DNA of 64,000 nt, from NCBI RefSeq assembly GCF_029872155.1, contig NZ_JARXLA010000008.1, positions 188,501-252,500 on the forward strand. Direction: 5' to 3'. The notes beneath the pieces were generated by a model, which made no database searches, had not been told where the DNA came from, and saw only the letters and a program-made list of their open reading frames with translations. Positions 38,905 through 48,624 of this stretch are shown here, in pieces. The translations under genes and the position numbers were made by a program. Origin of the DNA: Hyphomicrobium sp. D-2 (lineage in GTDB: Bacteria; Pseudomonadota; Alphaproteobacteria; Rhizobiales; Hyphomicrobiaceae). Numbering within the stretch: the first letter of the stretch is position 1; each line of letters starts with the position of its first letter.

Positions 38905-39899
38905 TCAGTCCTCGGCCTTCAACGGCCGCTGCATAAGCTGGCCGATCACATCGCGCACGCTCGCACGCCCTTCAACCACATCGCAAACGGCGGCGCAGAT
39001 CGGCATATCGACGTCATTCGCTTCAGCCAGCCCGCGCACGGCCGTAGCGGTGTAGACGCCCTCGGTCACCGCAAGCCTGCCCGCTAGCACCTTGTCGATC
39101 GCCTCCCCTGGCCCAGCGCCCGCCCTAACGACATGTTGCGCGACTGCGGACTGCCGCACGTGAGGATCAGATCGCCCAGACCGGAAAGCCCGTTCAGGGT
39201 TTCAGTCCGCGCACCCAGCGCTTTGCCGAGGCGGCGCATTTCAGCAAAACCGCGCGTCACCAGCGCCGCGTGCGCGCTGGCACCAAGCCCCTGACCGTCC
39301 ACGATGCCCGCGGCAATCGCCAGCACGTTTTTCAGCGCGCCGCCTAACTCGACGCCCACCATGTCGCTCGACCAGTAGAGACGGAATTTCGCGCTGCCCA
39401 GCCGCTCCGCCACCTCCTGCCCGATAGCCTCGTCGGCGCACGCCAGTGTCAGCGCGGCGGGCAACCCGCGCGCTACGTCGGCCGCGAAGCTCGGACCGGA
39501 AAGCACCAACGGCGTTACGTGCGGCAGCTCCTCCGCCAGCACATCGCCCATCATCTTGCCGCTGGCCTGCTCGATGCCCTTGGAGCACATTACGACGGGC
39601 TGAGCATTCCGCAGCAACGGTCGCAGGTCGCGCGCAACGCGGCGCACATGCTGAGCAGGCACCACCAGCAAAACCGCATCACATGCGGCGGCCGCACCCA
39701 GATCACCGGTTGCAACAATGCCGGCATCAAGCGTAACGCCCGGCAAAAAGGTCTCGTTTTCGTGGCGCGCGTTGATAGCGGCAACGACATCGTCTTCCCG
39801 TGCCCACAGCGTGACCTTGCGCCCTGCGAACGCCATCGCCTGCGCCAGAGCCGTGCCCCAGGCGCCACCGCCGATAATGCCGACGCTATCGATCTTCAC
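38905..39899 (-). CDS. gpsA: NAD(P)-dependent glycerol-3-phosphate dehydrogenase, frameshifted in this sequence
   Basis: Makes glycerol 3-phosphate for phospholipids. The likely start is GTG 39899 (AGGAG six bases before), giving VKIDSVGIIGGGAWGTALAQ with the NAD loop. MCSKGIEQASGKMMGDVLAE, ELGGALKNVLAIAAGIVDG (catalytic Lys) and GLSGLGDLILTCGSPQSRN are typical. A missing base in the C4 run at 39105-39108 (plus strand) breaks the frame after ALGQG; the C-terminus EAIDKVLAGRLAVTEGVYTA continues in the next frame. Corrected length 331 residues. Since gpsA is normally essential, sequencing error is likely. Confidence 0.92.
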
Positions 39900-39974
39900 C
39901 GCAAGCTCCTGAAGCAGGTCCGCACACGCAACTGCGAGGCCACTATAGCCTGCGAACACGACGCCTTCACCCGT

Positions 39975-41078
39975 TCACGCCTTTACCCCAGCACCGATAG
40001 CAGGCGCAGCGTTGGCATCAAGTGGCCAGCGCGGACGCACTGGTGCGTCGAGCGGATCAACCATCCCGCGCGCCAGACGCTCCGCCCCGGCCCACGCGAT
40101 CATGGCCGCGTTGTCACCGCACAGATTGGCGGGCGGAACATGGAACGAAAACCCGCGCGCTTGCGCCAGTTCAGCAAGCGAAGCACGCAGGCGCTGATTG
40201 GCAGCCACACCGCCCGCAACCACAAACCGCAACGGCACATCAGAGCCCAACCGCGCCGCCGCGATTTCCACCGCCCGCGCACACCGATCCGATACCGATT
40301 CCACCACCGCCTGCTCGAACGCAGCGGAGATATCGGCGACGTCCTGATCCGACAGCGGCGCAAGTTTTTCAGCCGCGCGGCGCACCGCCGTTTTCAAGCC
40401 GGCGAATGAAAAGTGCGGCTCCGGCCGCCCGGCCATCGGGCGCGGCAGCTTGAACCGGCTGCCATCGCCTTTAAGCGCCATCCGCTCCACCGCCGGACCG
40501 CCCGGCAGGCCGAGACCGAGCAGCTTGGCCGTCTTGTCGAAGGCTTCGCCCAGCGCGTCGTCAATCGTCGTGCCGAGGCGTTCGTAATCGCCGACGCCGC
40601 GCACGATCAAAAGTTGCGTATGCCCACCGGAAACCAGCAGCAGCAGATACGGCGGCGCAATGCCTTCGGTCAGCCCCACCGTCAGTGCGTGCGCTTCCAG
40701 ATGGTGCACCGAGATGAATGGAATGCCCCGCGCCATAGCAATCGCCTTGCCGGTGATTGCACCCACGATCAGGCCACCGATCAGCCCCGGACCGGTTGTG
40801 GCTGCCACGGCGGAAAGATCGTCCAGTCCAACATTCGCCCCGTTGAGCGCTTCCCGCACCAGCACATCGAGACATTCAACATGCGCGCGGGCAGCGATTT
40901 CCGGCACCACGCCGCCGAACGGACGGTGCTGCTCCCACTGGCTGCGCACGATGCTGGAAAGAATGCGCCCCTCGCCCGAGGGCTCGCGCACGACGACAGC
41001 CGCCGCTGTCTCATCGCAGCTTGTTTCCAGACCCAGAACGATGCTGGGCCGATTTCCCTGGTGCTGTTCGTTCGCCAT
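39975..41078 (-). CDS. tsaD: tRNA N6-adenosine threonylcarbamoyltransferase
   Basis: 367 residues from ATG 41078; upstream in-frame codons would add an atypical extension. It transfers the threonylcarbamoyl group to A37 of ANN-decoding tRNAs. [16 protein letters not shown], the metal-binding [20 protein letters not shown] and [16 protein letters not shown] are diagnostic. Upstream of gpsA in the same direction; divergent from hemC, as in many alphaproteobacteria. Confidence 0.96.
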   Translation of the reverse strand: MANEQHQGNRPSIVLGLETSCDETAAAVVVREPSGEGRILSSIVRSQWEQHRPFGGVVPEIAARAHVECLDVLVREALNGANVGLDDLSAVAATTGPGLIGGLIVGAITGKAIAMARGIPFISVHHLEAHALTVGLTEGIAPPYLLLLVSGGHTQLLIVRGVGDYERLGTTIDDALGEAFDKTAKLLGLGLPGGPAVERMALKGDGSRFKLPRPMAGRPEPHFSFAGLKTAVRRAAEKLAPLSDQDVADISAAFEQAVVESVSDRCARAVEIAAARLGSDVPLRFVVAGGVAANQRLRASLAELAQARGFSFHVPPANLCGDNAAMIAWAGAERLARGMVDPLDAPVRPRWPLDANAAPAIGAGVKA

Positions 41079-41186
41079 GGCGGCTGGGGCAATCCCGCGT
41101 TTGCGTTCCCCGGTTCCGGGGGGCATAGATGGCGGCACATCGGCGCCGCTTCTGTCGCCCGTCGCCTACCATCCGGAGAGAACGGC

Positions 41187-42116
41187 TTGCAAGTTAGCAA
41201 AATCCGCATCGGAACCCGAGGCTCGCCGCTGGCGCTCGCGCAGGCCCATGAAGTGGCGCGCAAACTCGGCGCCGCCCATGGCCTGAAGCCGGATCAGTGC
41301 GAAATCGTCGTCATCAAGACAACGGGCGACCGCGTGACGGATCGTCCGCTGATCGAGGTCGGCGGCAAGGGTTTGTTCACCAAGGAGCTTGAAGAGGCGC
41401 TGTTCGCTAAGGAGATCGATCTGGCCGTCCATTCGATGAAGGATATGCCGGCGGTGCTGCCCGAAGGCCTCGTCATCTCGACCATCCTGGAGCGCGAAGA
41501 CCCGCGCGATGCCTTCGTCAGCCTGAAATTCAACTCGCTCGATGACCTGCCGGAAGGTGGGCTTATCGGCACCTCATCGCCACGCCGTGCGGCCCAGGCA
41601 CTGCGCGCGCGACCCGACCTGAAAGTGGTCGATTTTCGCGGCAACGTGCAGACGCGCCTGCGCAAACTGGAAGAAGGCGTGGCCGACGCCACTTTCCTCG
41701 CCTGCGCTGGCCTCAATCGCCTCGGGCTTTCGCAGCATATAACCGCCGCCATGGAAGCCGACGTGATGCTGCCCGCGGTCGCGCAGGGCGCTATCGGCAT
41801 CGAGATCCGCGCCGATGATGACGCGACGGCCCGCCTGCTCGCGCCGCTGAACCACGAGCCCACCGCAACCTGTGTTGCCGCCGAGCGCGCCTACCTGACC
41901 CAGCTCGAAGGCTCATGCCGCACGCCGATCGCCGGACATGCCGATTTCATCGCCGATGGCATGATACGCCTGCGCGCCGAGATCCTTTCCACCGATGGCA
42001 AGCGCATCAGCGCCGTCGATCATATGGGTGGGGCCGCGCTGGCTGAATCCATCGGCCGCGATGCCGCCGCCCAGGTGCTCGATCAGGCCGGGCCGGATTT
42101 CTTCACGGTCGCCTGA
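41187..42116 (+). CDS. hemC: Hydroxymethylbilane synthase (porphobilinogen deaminase)
   Basis: 309 residues from TTG 41187, supported by GGAGAG six bases upstream; the long in-frame extension further upstream is antisense to tsaD and is not coding. It joins four porphobilinogen units into hydroxymethylbilane. IRIGTRGSPLALAQA, HSMKDMP, GTSSPRRAAQ, RGNVQTRL and EGSCRTPI (cofactor Cys near residue 244) are present. First gene of the hemC-hemD-mic60-hemY run; its stop overlaps hemD by one base. Confidence 0.95.
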   Translation: MQVSKIRIGTRGSPLALAQAHEVARKLGAAHGLKPDQCEIVVIKTTGDRVTDRPLIEVGGKGLFTKELEEALFAKEIDLAVHSMKDMPAVLPEGLVISTILEREDPRDAFVSLKFNSLDDLPEGGLIGTSSPRRAAQALRARPDLKVVDFRGNVQTRLRKLEEGVADATFLACAGLNRLGLSQHITAAMEADVMLPAVAQGAIGIEIRADDDATARLLAPLNHEPTATCVAAERAYLTQLEGSCRTPIAGHADFIADGMIRLRAEILSTDGKRISAVDHMGGAALAESIGRDAAAQVLDQAGPDFFTVA

Positions 42117-42841
42117 TGCACATTCTGGTGACACGCCCCAAACCCGACGCGGCGGCACTCACGGCGCAGCTTGAGGCGCTCGGGCATCGGGTGTCGGCCG
42201 ATCCGTTGTTGCAGATCACGCCGTTGCCGATCGCCGCCGATGCGCTGGACGGTGCCAAAGGCCTTGTCGTCACCAGCCGCAATGGTCTGCGGGCGCTGGC
42301 GCAAAGCCCGGCCTTATCAGCAGCGCTTTCCCTGCCGCTGATCGCGGTCGGCCCTGCAACGGCCCGCCATGCCGAGGAAATCGGCTTTAAAAACATAACG
42401 GTAGGTGAAGGCACCGCGCTCAGCATCCTGCCCCTCATCGAGCAGATGGCCCGCACAACAGGTGGACCGCTGACCCACGTTCGCGGAGAGGTGGTCGCCT
42501 TCGATCTGGCCGGAGCGCTGGCCGCACGCGGCGTCGAGCTATCGCCCGTCATCGCCTATCGCTCTGATCCGGCAAAGGAATTGCTTCCGACCACGCGGGA
42601 TTTGCTATCCGCCGGCGCAATCGATGCCGTGATCTTGATGTCGCCGCGAACCGGAGCGACCTTTGCGCGGTTAGCTAAGGATGGTGGCGTCGAGGAAGGC
42701 ACGCGCAGGGCCGTTATGGCCTGCATTTCGTCGGCCGTCGCCGCCGCGCTGGAGCCGCTGGCTCCCCTGCGGGTTGAAGTTGCTCAAACACCTGATGTTC
42801 CCGCCCTGCTGACAGTCATTAGCCGGGTGGAAACGCTCTAG
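42116..42841 (+). CDS. hemD: Uroporphyrinogen-III synthase
   Basis: 241 residues, normal length. HemD is poorly conserved, but MHILVTRPKPDAAALTAQL, LVVTSRNGLRAL, AVGPATARHAEEIGF and GEVVAFDLAGALAARGVEL fit it well, and the TGATG overlap with hemC is the standard arrangement. It closes hydroxymethylbilane to uroporphyrinogen III. Confidence 0.93.
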   Translation: MHILVTRPKPDAAALTAQLEALGHRVSADPLLQITPLPIAADALDGAKGLVVTSRNGLRALAQSPALSAALSLPLIAVGPATARHAEEIGFKNITVGEGTALSILPLIEQMARTTGGPLTHVRGEVVAFDLAGALAARGVELSPVIAYRSDPAKELLPTTRDLLSAGAIDAVILMSPRTGATFARLAKDGGVEEGTRRAVMACISSAVAAALEPLAPLRVEVAQTPDVPALLTVISRVETL

Positions 42842-42935
42842 TCAGGACTGTAGGGTAGCGTCTGACCCGCGTGCTACAGCTCCACCCCAAAATCGGGCGT
42901 GCGCTTGATCGGTCCGCTGCGAGGTACTTGCACAC

Positions 42936-44702
42936 ATGACTGCGAACAAAAACGGGCCCGGCAAGCAGCCGGCAGGTTCAGCGTCTCAGCAGGGCAACCG
43001 CCCTCACGCTACGCTTGATCTCAAGGCGCAGGACGTCACGCCGCCCGAGACGGCGAAGGACAAGGACGCGCCGAAGGACGCTGCGGCTGCATCAGCCAAG
43101 CCCGGCGAAACCGCCGCGACCGGTAAAACGGAAGCTGGCGCCGCTGCCGCTTCCGCCGCAACATCCGCATCGGGCGCAGCCGCAAAGACTGACGCCAGTT
43201 CTGCCGACAAGGCCGCCAAGACAGGCGATGCTTCCAAGGCAACAGCCGCGGCGGGCAACGGCCCCAAGGATGCGCCAGCTCCACGCGCCCGCCGCGGTGG
43301 CATTGGCAGCTTCATTTCCCACATCGCCGCTGGCGTTGCGGGCGGCGCCGTCGCGCTGTTCGCCGGCGACCAGATCGCCAATCACCTCGGCGTCGATCTC
43401 AACCGGCAGCAATCGCAGGCTTTGAGCGCGCTTGAACAGCGCCTTGGTGCGGTTGAGACAAGCCAGTCGCAGAACGCCGTCAATCCGGAACTCGCCACGC
43501 GCCTCGCCGCCGCTGAGGCCAAGCTCGGCCAGGTTGAACAACTCAACGCCAACATCGAAGGCGTAACGCGCAAGCAGGCTGATCTGAGCACCGCTGTCGG
43601 CAACATCAGCGACAAGGTACTGGCACAGGGATCGGATTCGGATGCTGGCAAGCGCATCGGCAAGCTGGAAGACCAGCTTGCACTGATGTCCACCGCCGCC
43701 GCCAACGATCCGAACGCTGGCCAGCTTCCGCAGCTCGCCGCGCTGACCGGCAAGCTTGCTGATCTGGAAGCTACGCTCGGCAATCAGCTCGACGCGCTGC
43801 GCAAGAACCTGACCCAGCAGATCGACACGCGCCTCACCGCCGCCGCCGAGGTTGCCGAAGCCGCACGCTCCGGCACCCAGCGCATCGATCGCGAACTTTC
43901 GACCATCAAGGCCGAGAACGCCGAGATCGTCACCGGCGTGTCGTCGCTGAAATCGGAAGACGACCGCGTTGCGGCCGCTATCCGCTCGACCCAGGAAGAG
44001 ATCAAGCGCCTTAAGACCGAGATCGACACGCGCCTCACCGACTTTGCCAAGTCGGATGAAGTCTCGACCGCCGTGAACCCGATCACGAGCCGCCTCGCAG
44101 CACTGCACAAGGACGTGCAAACCGTTCTGCAGAGCGAAGGCGCGCGTAAATCGACCGCCGAACGCATCGTGCTGTCGTTGGAGCTCGCCAACCTGAAGCG
44201 CGCCATCTACTCCGGCAACTCGTTCGCGCCTGAGCTGGAAGAAACCTCCAAGATCGCAGGCAACATCGTTGATCTGTCACCGCTGAAACCGTTCGCACTG
44301 GATGGCGTTGAAACCACCGCTGAGCTGCGCGACGCCTTCAAGCCGGTGGCCTACAAGATCATCGACGCTGAGGATCACAACGCCGAAGCCTCGATCGTCG
44401 ATCGCTTGCTTGCTGGCGCCAAATCCGTCGTGCGCGTGCGCCGCACCGACCACGCACCGGAAGACAAGAGCATCGAGGCAATCGTTGCCCGCATGGAAGT
44501 TGCGCTTGAGGAAGACCGCCTCGCCGACGTTCTGAAGGAAGCCAAGACGCTGCCCGCTCCAGCGCAGGATGCTGCGGCCGACTTCCTCAAGAAGGTGGAA
44601 GCCCGCAACACCGTCGAGCACGCTCTTGCGTCCGTTGAAACCCAGCTCAAGTCATCGCTGGCTGCCGCTCCGGCACCGGCCGACGACAATACCGCTCAGT
44701 AA
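42936..44702 (+). CDS. Mitofilin/Mic60-like inner membrane protein (COG4223)
   Basis: 588 residues. An Ala/Lys/Asp-rich disordered N-terminus (1-120), one transmembrane segment with GxxxG-type spacing (about 122-146), a long coiled coil (about 155-400) and a mitofilin-like C-terminal region (about 405-588, from GARKSTAERIVLSLELANLK on). This is the architecture of alphaproteobacterial Mic60, the ancestor of the mitochondrial crista-junction protein. Its position between hemD and hemY is the known synteny. It probably shapes or anchors the inner membrane. Confidence 0.88.
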   Translation: MTANKNGPGKQPAGSASQQGNRPHATLDLKAQDVTPPETAKDKDAPKDAAAASAKPGETAATGKTEAGAAAASAATSASGAAAKTDASSADKAAKTGDASKATAAAGNGPKDAPAPRARRGGIGSFISHIAAGVAGGAVALFAGDQIANHLGVDLNRQQSQALSALEQRLGAVETSQSQNAVNPELATRLAAAEAKLGQVEQLNANIEGVTRKQADLSTAVGNISDKVLAQGSDSDAGKRIGKLEDQLALMSTAAANDPNAGQLPQLAALTGKLADLEATLGNQLDALRKNLTQQIDTRLTAAAEVAEAARSGTQRIDRELSTIKAENAEIVTGVSSLKSEDDRVAAAIRSTQEEIKRLKTEIDTRLTDFAKSDEVSTAVNPITSRLAALHKDVQTVLQSEGARKSTAERIVLSLELANLKRAIYSGNSFAPELEETSKIAGNIVDLSPLKPFALDGVETTAELRDAFKPVAYKIIDAEDHNAEASIVDRLLAGAKSVVRVRRTDHAPEDKSIEAIVARMEVALEEDRLADVLKEAKTLPAPAQDAAADFLKKVEARNTVEHALASVETQLKSSLAAAPAPADDNTAQ

Positions 44703-44717
44703 AAGTCAGGTCTCGGC

Positions 44718-46385
44718 ATGCTGCGTCTCATAGCATTCCTCATCGGAATTGCACTCATCGCAACCGGGCTTGCATGGCTCGCCGATCGCCCTGGAGAGCT
44801 GGTGCTCTACTGGCAGGGCTATCGCGTTGAAACCAGCGTCTTCCGGGCGGCGGTGATCTTCGTGGCGCTCGTTGCGTCCGCGCTGTTCATCTGGTCGATC
44901 CTGCGCAACGTCTGGCACAGCCCGGCAACCGTCGGTAACGTGCTCAACAAGCGCCGCCAGAAGCTGGGCATCGATGCGTTGTCCAGCGGCATGATCGCAC
45001 TCGGTGCTGGCGATAAAGCCGCTGCCATGCGTTCCGCCATTCAGGCACGTAAATCGCTGCCCAACGAACCGCTGACGCATCTGTTGCGTGCACAGGCGGC
45101 GCAGCTTTCCGGCGACCGCACCACAGCGCGACGCATCTTTGAAGCCATGCTCGCCGCTCCCGATACCGAGCAGCTTGGCCTGCGCGGACTGTTCCTTGAA
45201 GCTCAGCGCGAAGGCGAACGCGAAGCCGCGCTGCATTTCGCCGAACGCGCCGTGGCGCTGAACCCCAAACTTGCCTGGGCGGTGGACGCGCTGTTTGACA
45301 TCCAGTGCCGCGATGGCGATTGGGATGGTGCTCTCGAAACGCTGGCCATTGCCCGCAAGAACGGTCACGTCGACCGTGCGCAGGCTGATCGTCGCCGCGC
45401 CGTGCTGCTGACAGCACAGGCCCAGGCCGCCGAAACCAGCGATCCGGAACGCTCGCTCAATCTGGCAACCGAGGCCCATACCCTGGCACCCGATCTCGTA
45501 CCTGCCGCCGCAATCGCCGGGCGCCTGCTCGCCTCGCGTGGCAACACCGGTCGCGCCGCCAAGATTATCCAGCGCACATGGTCGCGCGCACCGCATCCTG
45601 ACCTTGCCACCGCCTATGCCTATGCCCGCATCGGCGACAGCCCGCGCGACCGGCTGGAGCGTATACGCCAGCTTGCAGCGCTCAGCCCCAACTCGCTGGA
45701 AAGCCCGATTGCGGTTGCGACTGCAGCCATCGAGGCGCGCCAGTTCGACACCGCGCGCGATGCACTTGAGCCGCTAATCCCCGAGCGCATGACACAGCGC
45801 GTCGCCACGCTGATGGCGCGCATCGAGGGCGAACAGCACGCCGACAAGGGCCGCATCCGTGAATGGCTCGCGCGCGCTGTCCATGCCGAACGCGATCCTG
45901 TGTGGACCGCCGACGGTTTCATCGCCGAACGCTGGATTCCGGTTTCGCCGGTGTCGGGTGCTCTCGACGCGTTCCAGTGGCGCGTGCCGGTTGAAGCCAT
46001 GGACAAGGGCGAGCGCGAGCTGATCGCCAGCAAACTCGATGAGCTGATGGCGCTCGGCGTGCGCCCCGCCGATGAACAGTCGGAGCCCGATGAACCGCGC
46101 AAGGATGAAAAGCCCGCAGTGTCGTCGGCTGCATCATCCAGCAAATGGGACAAGTCCGACGCCGTAACCGTCAAGCCCACCGGCACCTCCGGCAGCGGCA
46201 CACGCAACGGGGAATCGGCAACGGCAAGCACAACCGCTCAGGCGTCGCAGCGCTCCGGTGCGCAGGGCGCAAAGGCACAAGCGCCAAAGGGCGGCGATTA
46301 CTCGCGTTCACGCGCCCCGGATGATCCGGGACCAGACGCTGACGACCACGACGCTTCAGGCCCGCTGCGCCCGCAAAGCGCCTGA
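44718..46385 (+). CDS. hemY: HemY-type TPR membrane protein
   Basis: 555 residues. Two N-terminal membrane spans (about 2-20 and 42-62) with LADRPGELVLYWQGYRVET between them, the HemY_N signature. TPR-like helices follow (LLRAQAAQLSGDRTTARRIF, FAERAVALNPKLAWAVDAL, PDLATAYAYARIGDSPRDRL). The C-terminal 110 residues are Ser/Thr/Ala-rich and acidic. This is the tetrapyrrole-operon scaffold, not protoporphyrinogen oxidase. Follows mic60 by 15 bases. Confidence 0.93.
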   Translation: MLRLIAFLIGIALIATGLAWLADRPGELVLYWQGYRVETSVFRAAVIFVALVASALFIWSILRNVWHSPATVGNVLNKRRQKLGIDALSSGMIALGAGDKAAAMRSAIQARKSLPNEPLTHLLRAQAAQLSGDRTTARRIFEAMLAAPDTEQLGLRGLFLEAQREGEREAALHFAERAVALNPKLAWAVDALFDIQCRDGDWDGALETLAIARKNGHVDRAQADRRRAVLLTAQAQAAETSDPERSLNLATEAHTLAPDLVPAAAIAGRLLASRGNTGRAAKIIQRTWSRAPHPDLATAYAYARIGDSPRDRLERIRQLAALSPNSLESPIAVATAAIEARQFDTARDALEPLIPERMTQRVATLMARIEGEQHADKGRIREWLARAVHAERDPVWTADGFIAERWIPVSPVSGALDAFQWRVPVEAMDKGERELIASKLDELMALGVRPADEQSEPDEPRKDEKPAVSSAASSSKWDKSDAVTVKPTGTSGSGTRNGESATASTTAQASQRSGAQGAKAQAPKGGDYSRSRAPDDPGPDADDHDASGPLRPQSA

Positions 46386-46774
46386 CCGGAAGCCTGATCC
46401 GCCGGACACGCCGATGCCGTCCATAACAACTAGAGCTCGATCGCTTTTCAGCATTGCGATACGGGCTCTAGTTTCCGGATTGGAACGGGTGCTGACACCT
46501 GACCCGCATTGGCCCCGGCAATCACGGCTGGTGGCCGTCGCACTTTAGCTACCTCTGATTTCAGCGCGCATCGCATCACGTCGCTTCCACCAGCGGGCGT
46601 CGACGCACCGACTCGTCCCGCACAGATTGCGCGGACGATTGCGGCCAAGGCCGCCCATCTTTGATCGCCCTAAGCCACCGCCCGGAACCTTAGACTACTG
46701 GCCTTGATTTCCCGGATCAGGCAGGACTTAATGTCAATGCTACCTGCCCCTGGGTTCCATGAAAGATCCATCCG
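46386..46774. other. Intergenic region between hemY and response regulator
   Basis: 389 bases with no supported gene. Apart from the palindrome at 46428-46473, I see only unstructured sequence. Promoters for the response regulator should lie in the last 100 bases, where AT content rises (about 46700-46740), without a clear -35/-10 pair. Confidence 0.4.
46428..46473. repeat. Palindromic intergenic element (REP-like candidate)
   Basis: AACTAGAGC (46428-46436) is the exact reverse complement of GCTCTAGTT (46465-46473); a nested GATCGC/GCGAT pairing lies inside. CTAGAGC-ended palindromes are common dispersed elements in alphaproteobacterial genomes. It could also end transcription of the hem operon. 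Only one copy is present in this window. Confidence 0.5.
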
Positions 46775-47392
46775 GTGAAGGTTCTGATCGTTGACGATCA
46801 TCCAATCGTCTTGGCGGGGTGCCGGGCACTACTCAGCCATGCCGAAGATATGCAAATGCTGGAAGCGCGCGACGCGGGAACGTCCCTTGCGCTTTTCCTC
46901 GACGAGCAGCCCGACGTTGCAGTCATCGACATCAATCTCCCCGACGTATCCGGCTTCGAGCTCGTGCGTCGGCTGCTGGCCCGTTGTCCGTCGGCGCGCA
47001 TCCTGATGTTCAGCGTCAACGACGACTCCGCGTTCGCTGCCCAGGCCATCGAATGCGGCGCGCGCGGCTATTTCTGCAAGAACGACGAGCCGGAAGCCTT
47101 CATCAACGCAATCCGCACCGTTTATCGCGGCGGGCACGCGCTTGCTCCGGATCTGGCGCAGCAAATCGCATTCCTGCGCGTCGGTACCAGCGACACCGGC
47201 GCAGCATTGAGTGCGCGTGAGCGGGAAGTTCTGCGCCTTCTCGCCAAGGGCAAGAGCATGTCGGAGATCGCCGCGCTCATCAACGTTTCGTACAAGACCG
47301 TTGCAATGACATGCGCTGCCCTGCGCAACAGGTTCAGCGCGCGCACGCCGATGCAACTCATCCGCATTGCGGTCGAACAGAAAATCGTTTGA
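46775..47392 (+). CDS. LuxR/NarL-family response regulator
   Basis: 205 residues from a GTG start. Receiver domain: acidic pair at residues 7-8, phospho-acceptor Asp52 in VAVIDINLPDVSGF and Lys in YFCKNDEP. C-terminal HTH: LSAREREVLRLLAKGKSMSE, then IAALINVSYKTVAMTCAALR. It faces a NarX/UhpB-type kinase gene, most likely its partner. Methylotrophs use similar pairs to control methanol dehydrogenase genes, but nothing here proves that. Confidence 0.88.
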   Translation: MKVLIVDDHPIVLAGCRALLSHAEDMQMLEARDAGTSLALFLDEQPDVAVIDINLPDVSGFELVRRLLARCPSARILMFSVNDDSAFAAQAIECGARGYFCKNDEPEAFINAIRTVYRGGHALAPDLAQQIAFLRVGTSDTGAALSAREREVLRLLAKGKSMSEIAALINVSYKTVAMTCAALRNRFSARTPMQLIRIAVEQKIV

Positions 47393-47435
47393 ACGGGCAG
47401 ATCTGCGCGCGGCCGGGCTGCATCAAGGCCAGCGC

Positions 47436-48536
47436 TTAGCCGGCGCGTGGACCGTCCGCCGCCGGTGCAACAACCGGTATCGTTACGGTGACGTCCGTTC
47501 CGCCCGTCGATACGTTTTCGATCGCCACACTGCCGCCAAGGCTACGCGCCCTGTCACGCATGGCGGTGAGGCCGATCCCCGCGTCAAGCTGTGACGCAAC
47601 GCCAGAACCGTTGTCGCGCACGTTGAGGCGGATCAATCGCGGTGCATTCACCTGTTCCACACCACCGGCTGCGCGCGCGCTCGTTTCACTCAGCGTTATG
47701 TCCACACGTCCGGCATCGCCGTGACGCAACGCATTGGTGACCGCCTCCTGCACTGCGCGATAAACGGCCAGATCCGCATCCTTGCCGTATCCATCCGCCA
47801 ACGCATCGGCATCGAATGTGAATACGGTATCGGGATGCTGGCGCCGAAAACCAGCAACAAGACTGCCGACTGCATCGGACAACGGCACCTGCCCGAGCTG
47901 AACCGGATGCAGCGTGCGCAGCATATCGCGGTTAAACGATTTCAGTCGGCTGGTGATGTCGTCAATTTCCGCCACCCGCTGCAACAGCTTTTCCGATTGC
48001 TCGCGGTCCATTCCGTCCGCAATCCGCCGAATGGAAGAAAGGTTTGCGGATATACCGAACAGGCATGGTCCCGCTTCGTCGTGCAGTTCATTGGCGATGC
48101 GCCGACGCTCGGCTTCCTGCATCTCGGAAGCATTCCGGTGCAATTGCACATTCAGCGTCTTTGCTTCCGCAAGCGCGGCCAGCAGATGATTGATACGCCC
48201 CGCAATCAGCGCCAACTCGGGCGCAACCGTATTGCCTGCAAGATGCTCGGCAGGATCTTCCTGCTCCGCCACGCGCGCCATCGCCTCCAGCGGCTGCAAC
48301 CGCCATGCAAGCACCGCATAAACAACTAGCAGGCACGGAGCAGATATCGCCATCCACACCGCCAGCAGCGCGCCATAACTCCATTGCGGCGCTCCATATG
48401 CCAGCACCACAATTGCAGCCAGAATTGCGACCGCGACGGTGATCGCAATCGGTACCATAAGCTGCTGCCGCAATGGCATGTCGTGCCACCAACTATGGCC
48501 CATGCTTGAACCCGCCGGTACGGTGATCGAGACCAT
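47436..48536 (-). CDS. HisKA_3-type sensor histidine kinase
   Basis: 366 residues; ATGs at 48503 and 48479 are alternative starts, and the last gives a more typical N-terminus (MPLRQQLMVPIA). Two membrane spans with a very short periplasmic loop, a HAMP-like linker, the dimerisation/phospho-acceptor helix EAERRRIANELHDEAGPCLF with its His, and an HATPase with AVQEAVTNALRHG, RDNGSG and GIGLTAMRDRARSLGGS. With so little outside the membrane, it probably senses a membrane or cytoplasmic signal. Convergent with the response regulator. Confidence 0.87.
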   Translation of the reverse strand: MVSITVPAGSSMGHSWWHDMPLRQQLMVPIAITVAVAILAAIVVLAYGAPQWSYGALLAVWMAISAPCLLVVYAVLAWRLQPLEAMARVAEQEDPAEHLAGNTVAPELALIAGRINHLLAALAEAKTLNVQLHRNASEMQEAERRRIANELHDEAGPCLFGISANLSSIRRIADGMDREQSEKLLQRVAEIDDITSRLKSFNRDMLRTLHPVQLGQVPLSDAVGSLVAGFRRQHPDTVFTFDADALADGYGKDADLAVYRAVQEAVTNALRHGDAGRVDITLSETSARAAGGVEQVNAPRLIRLNVRDNGSGVASQLDAGIGLTAMRDRARSLGGSVAIENVSTGGTDVTVTIPVVAPAADGPRAG

Positions 48537-48624
48537 CAGCAGTTGCGCGCCGATGGCCTCTTGTTACGCATCCATGTTCAACCCGAACGCTGCGAAAAAT
48601 CCAGCAGCGTTGTCGCCGCTGAGA

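Noticed and set aside
40413-41186. In-frame extension of hemC by about 258 codons
   Set aside because: It overlaps tsaD in antisense; the HemC family starts at IRIGTRG, and TTG 41187 has a ribosome site.
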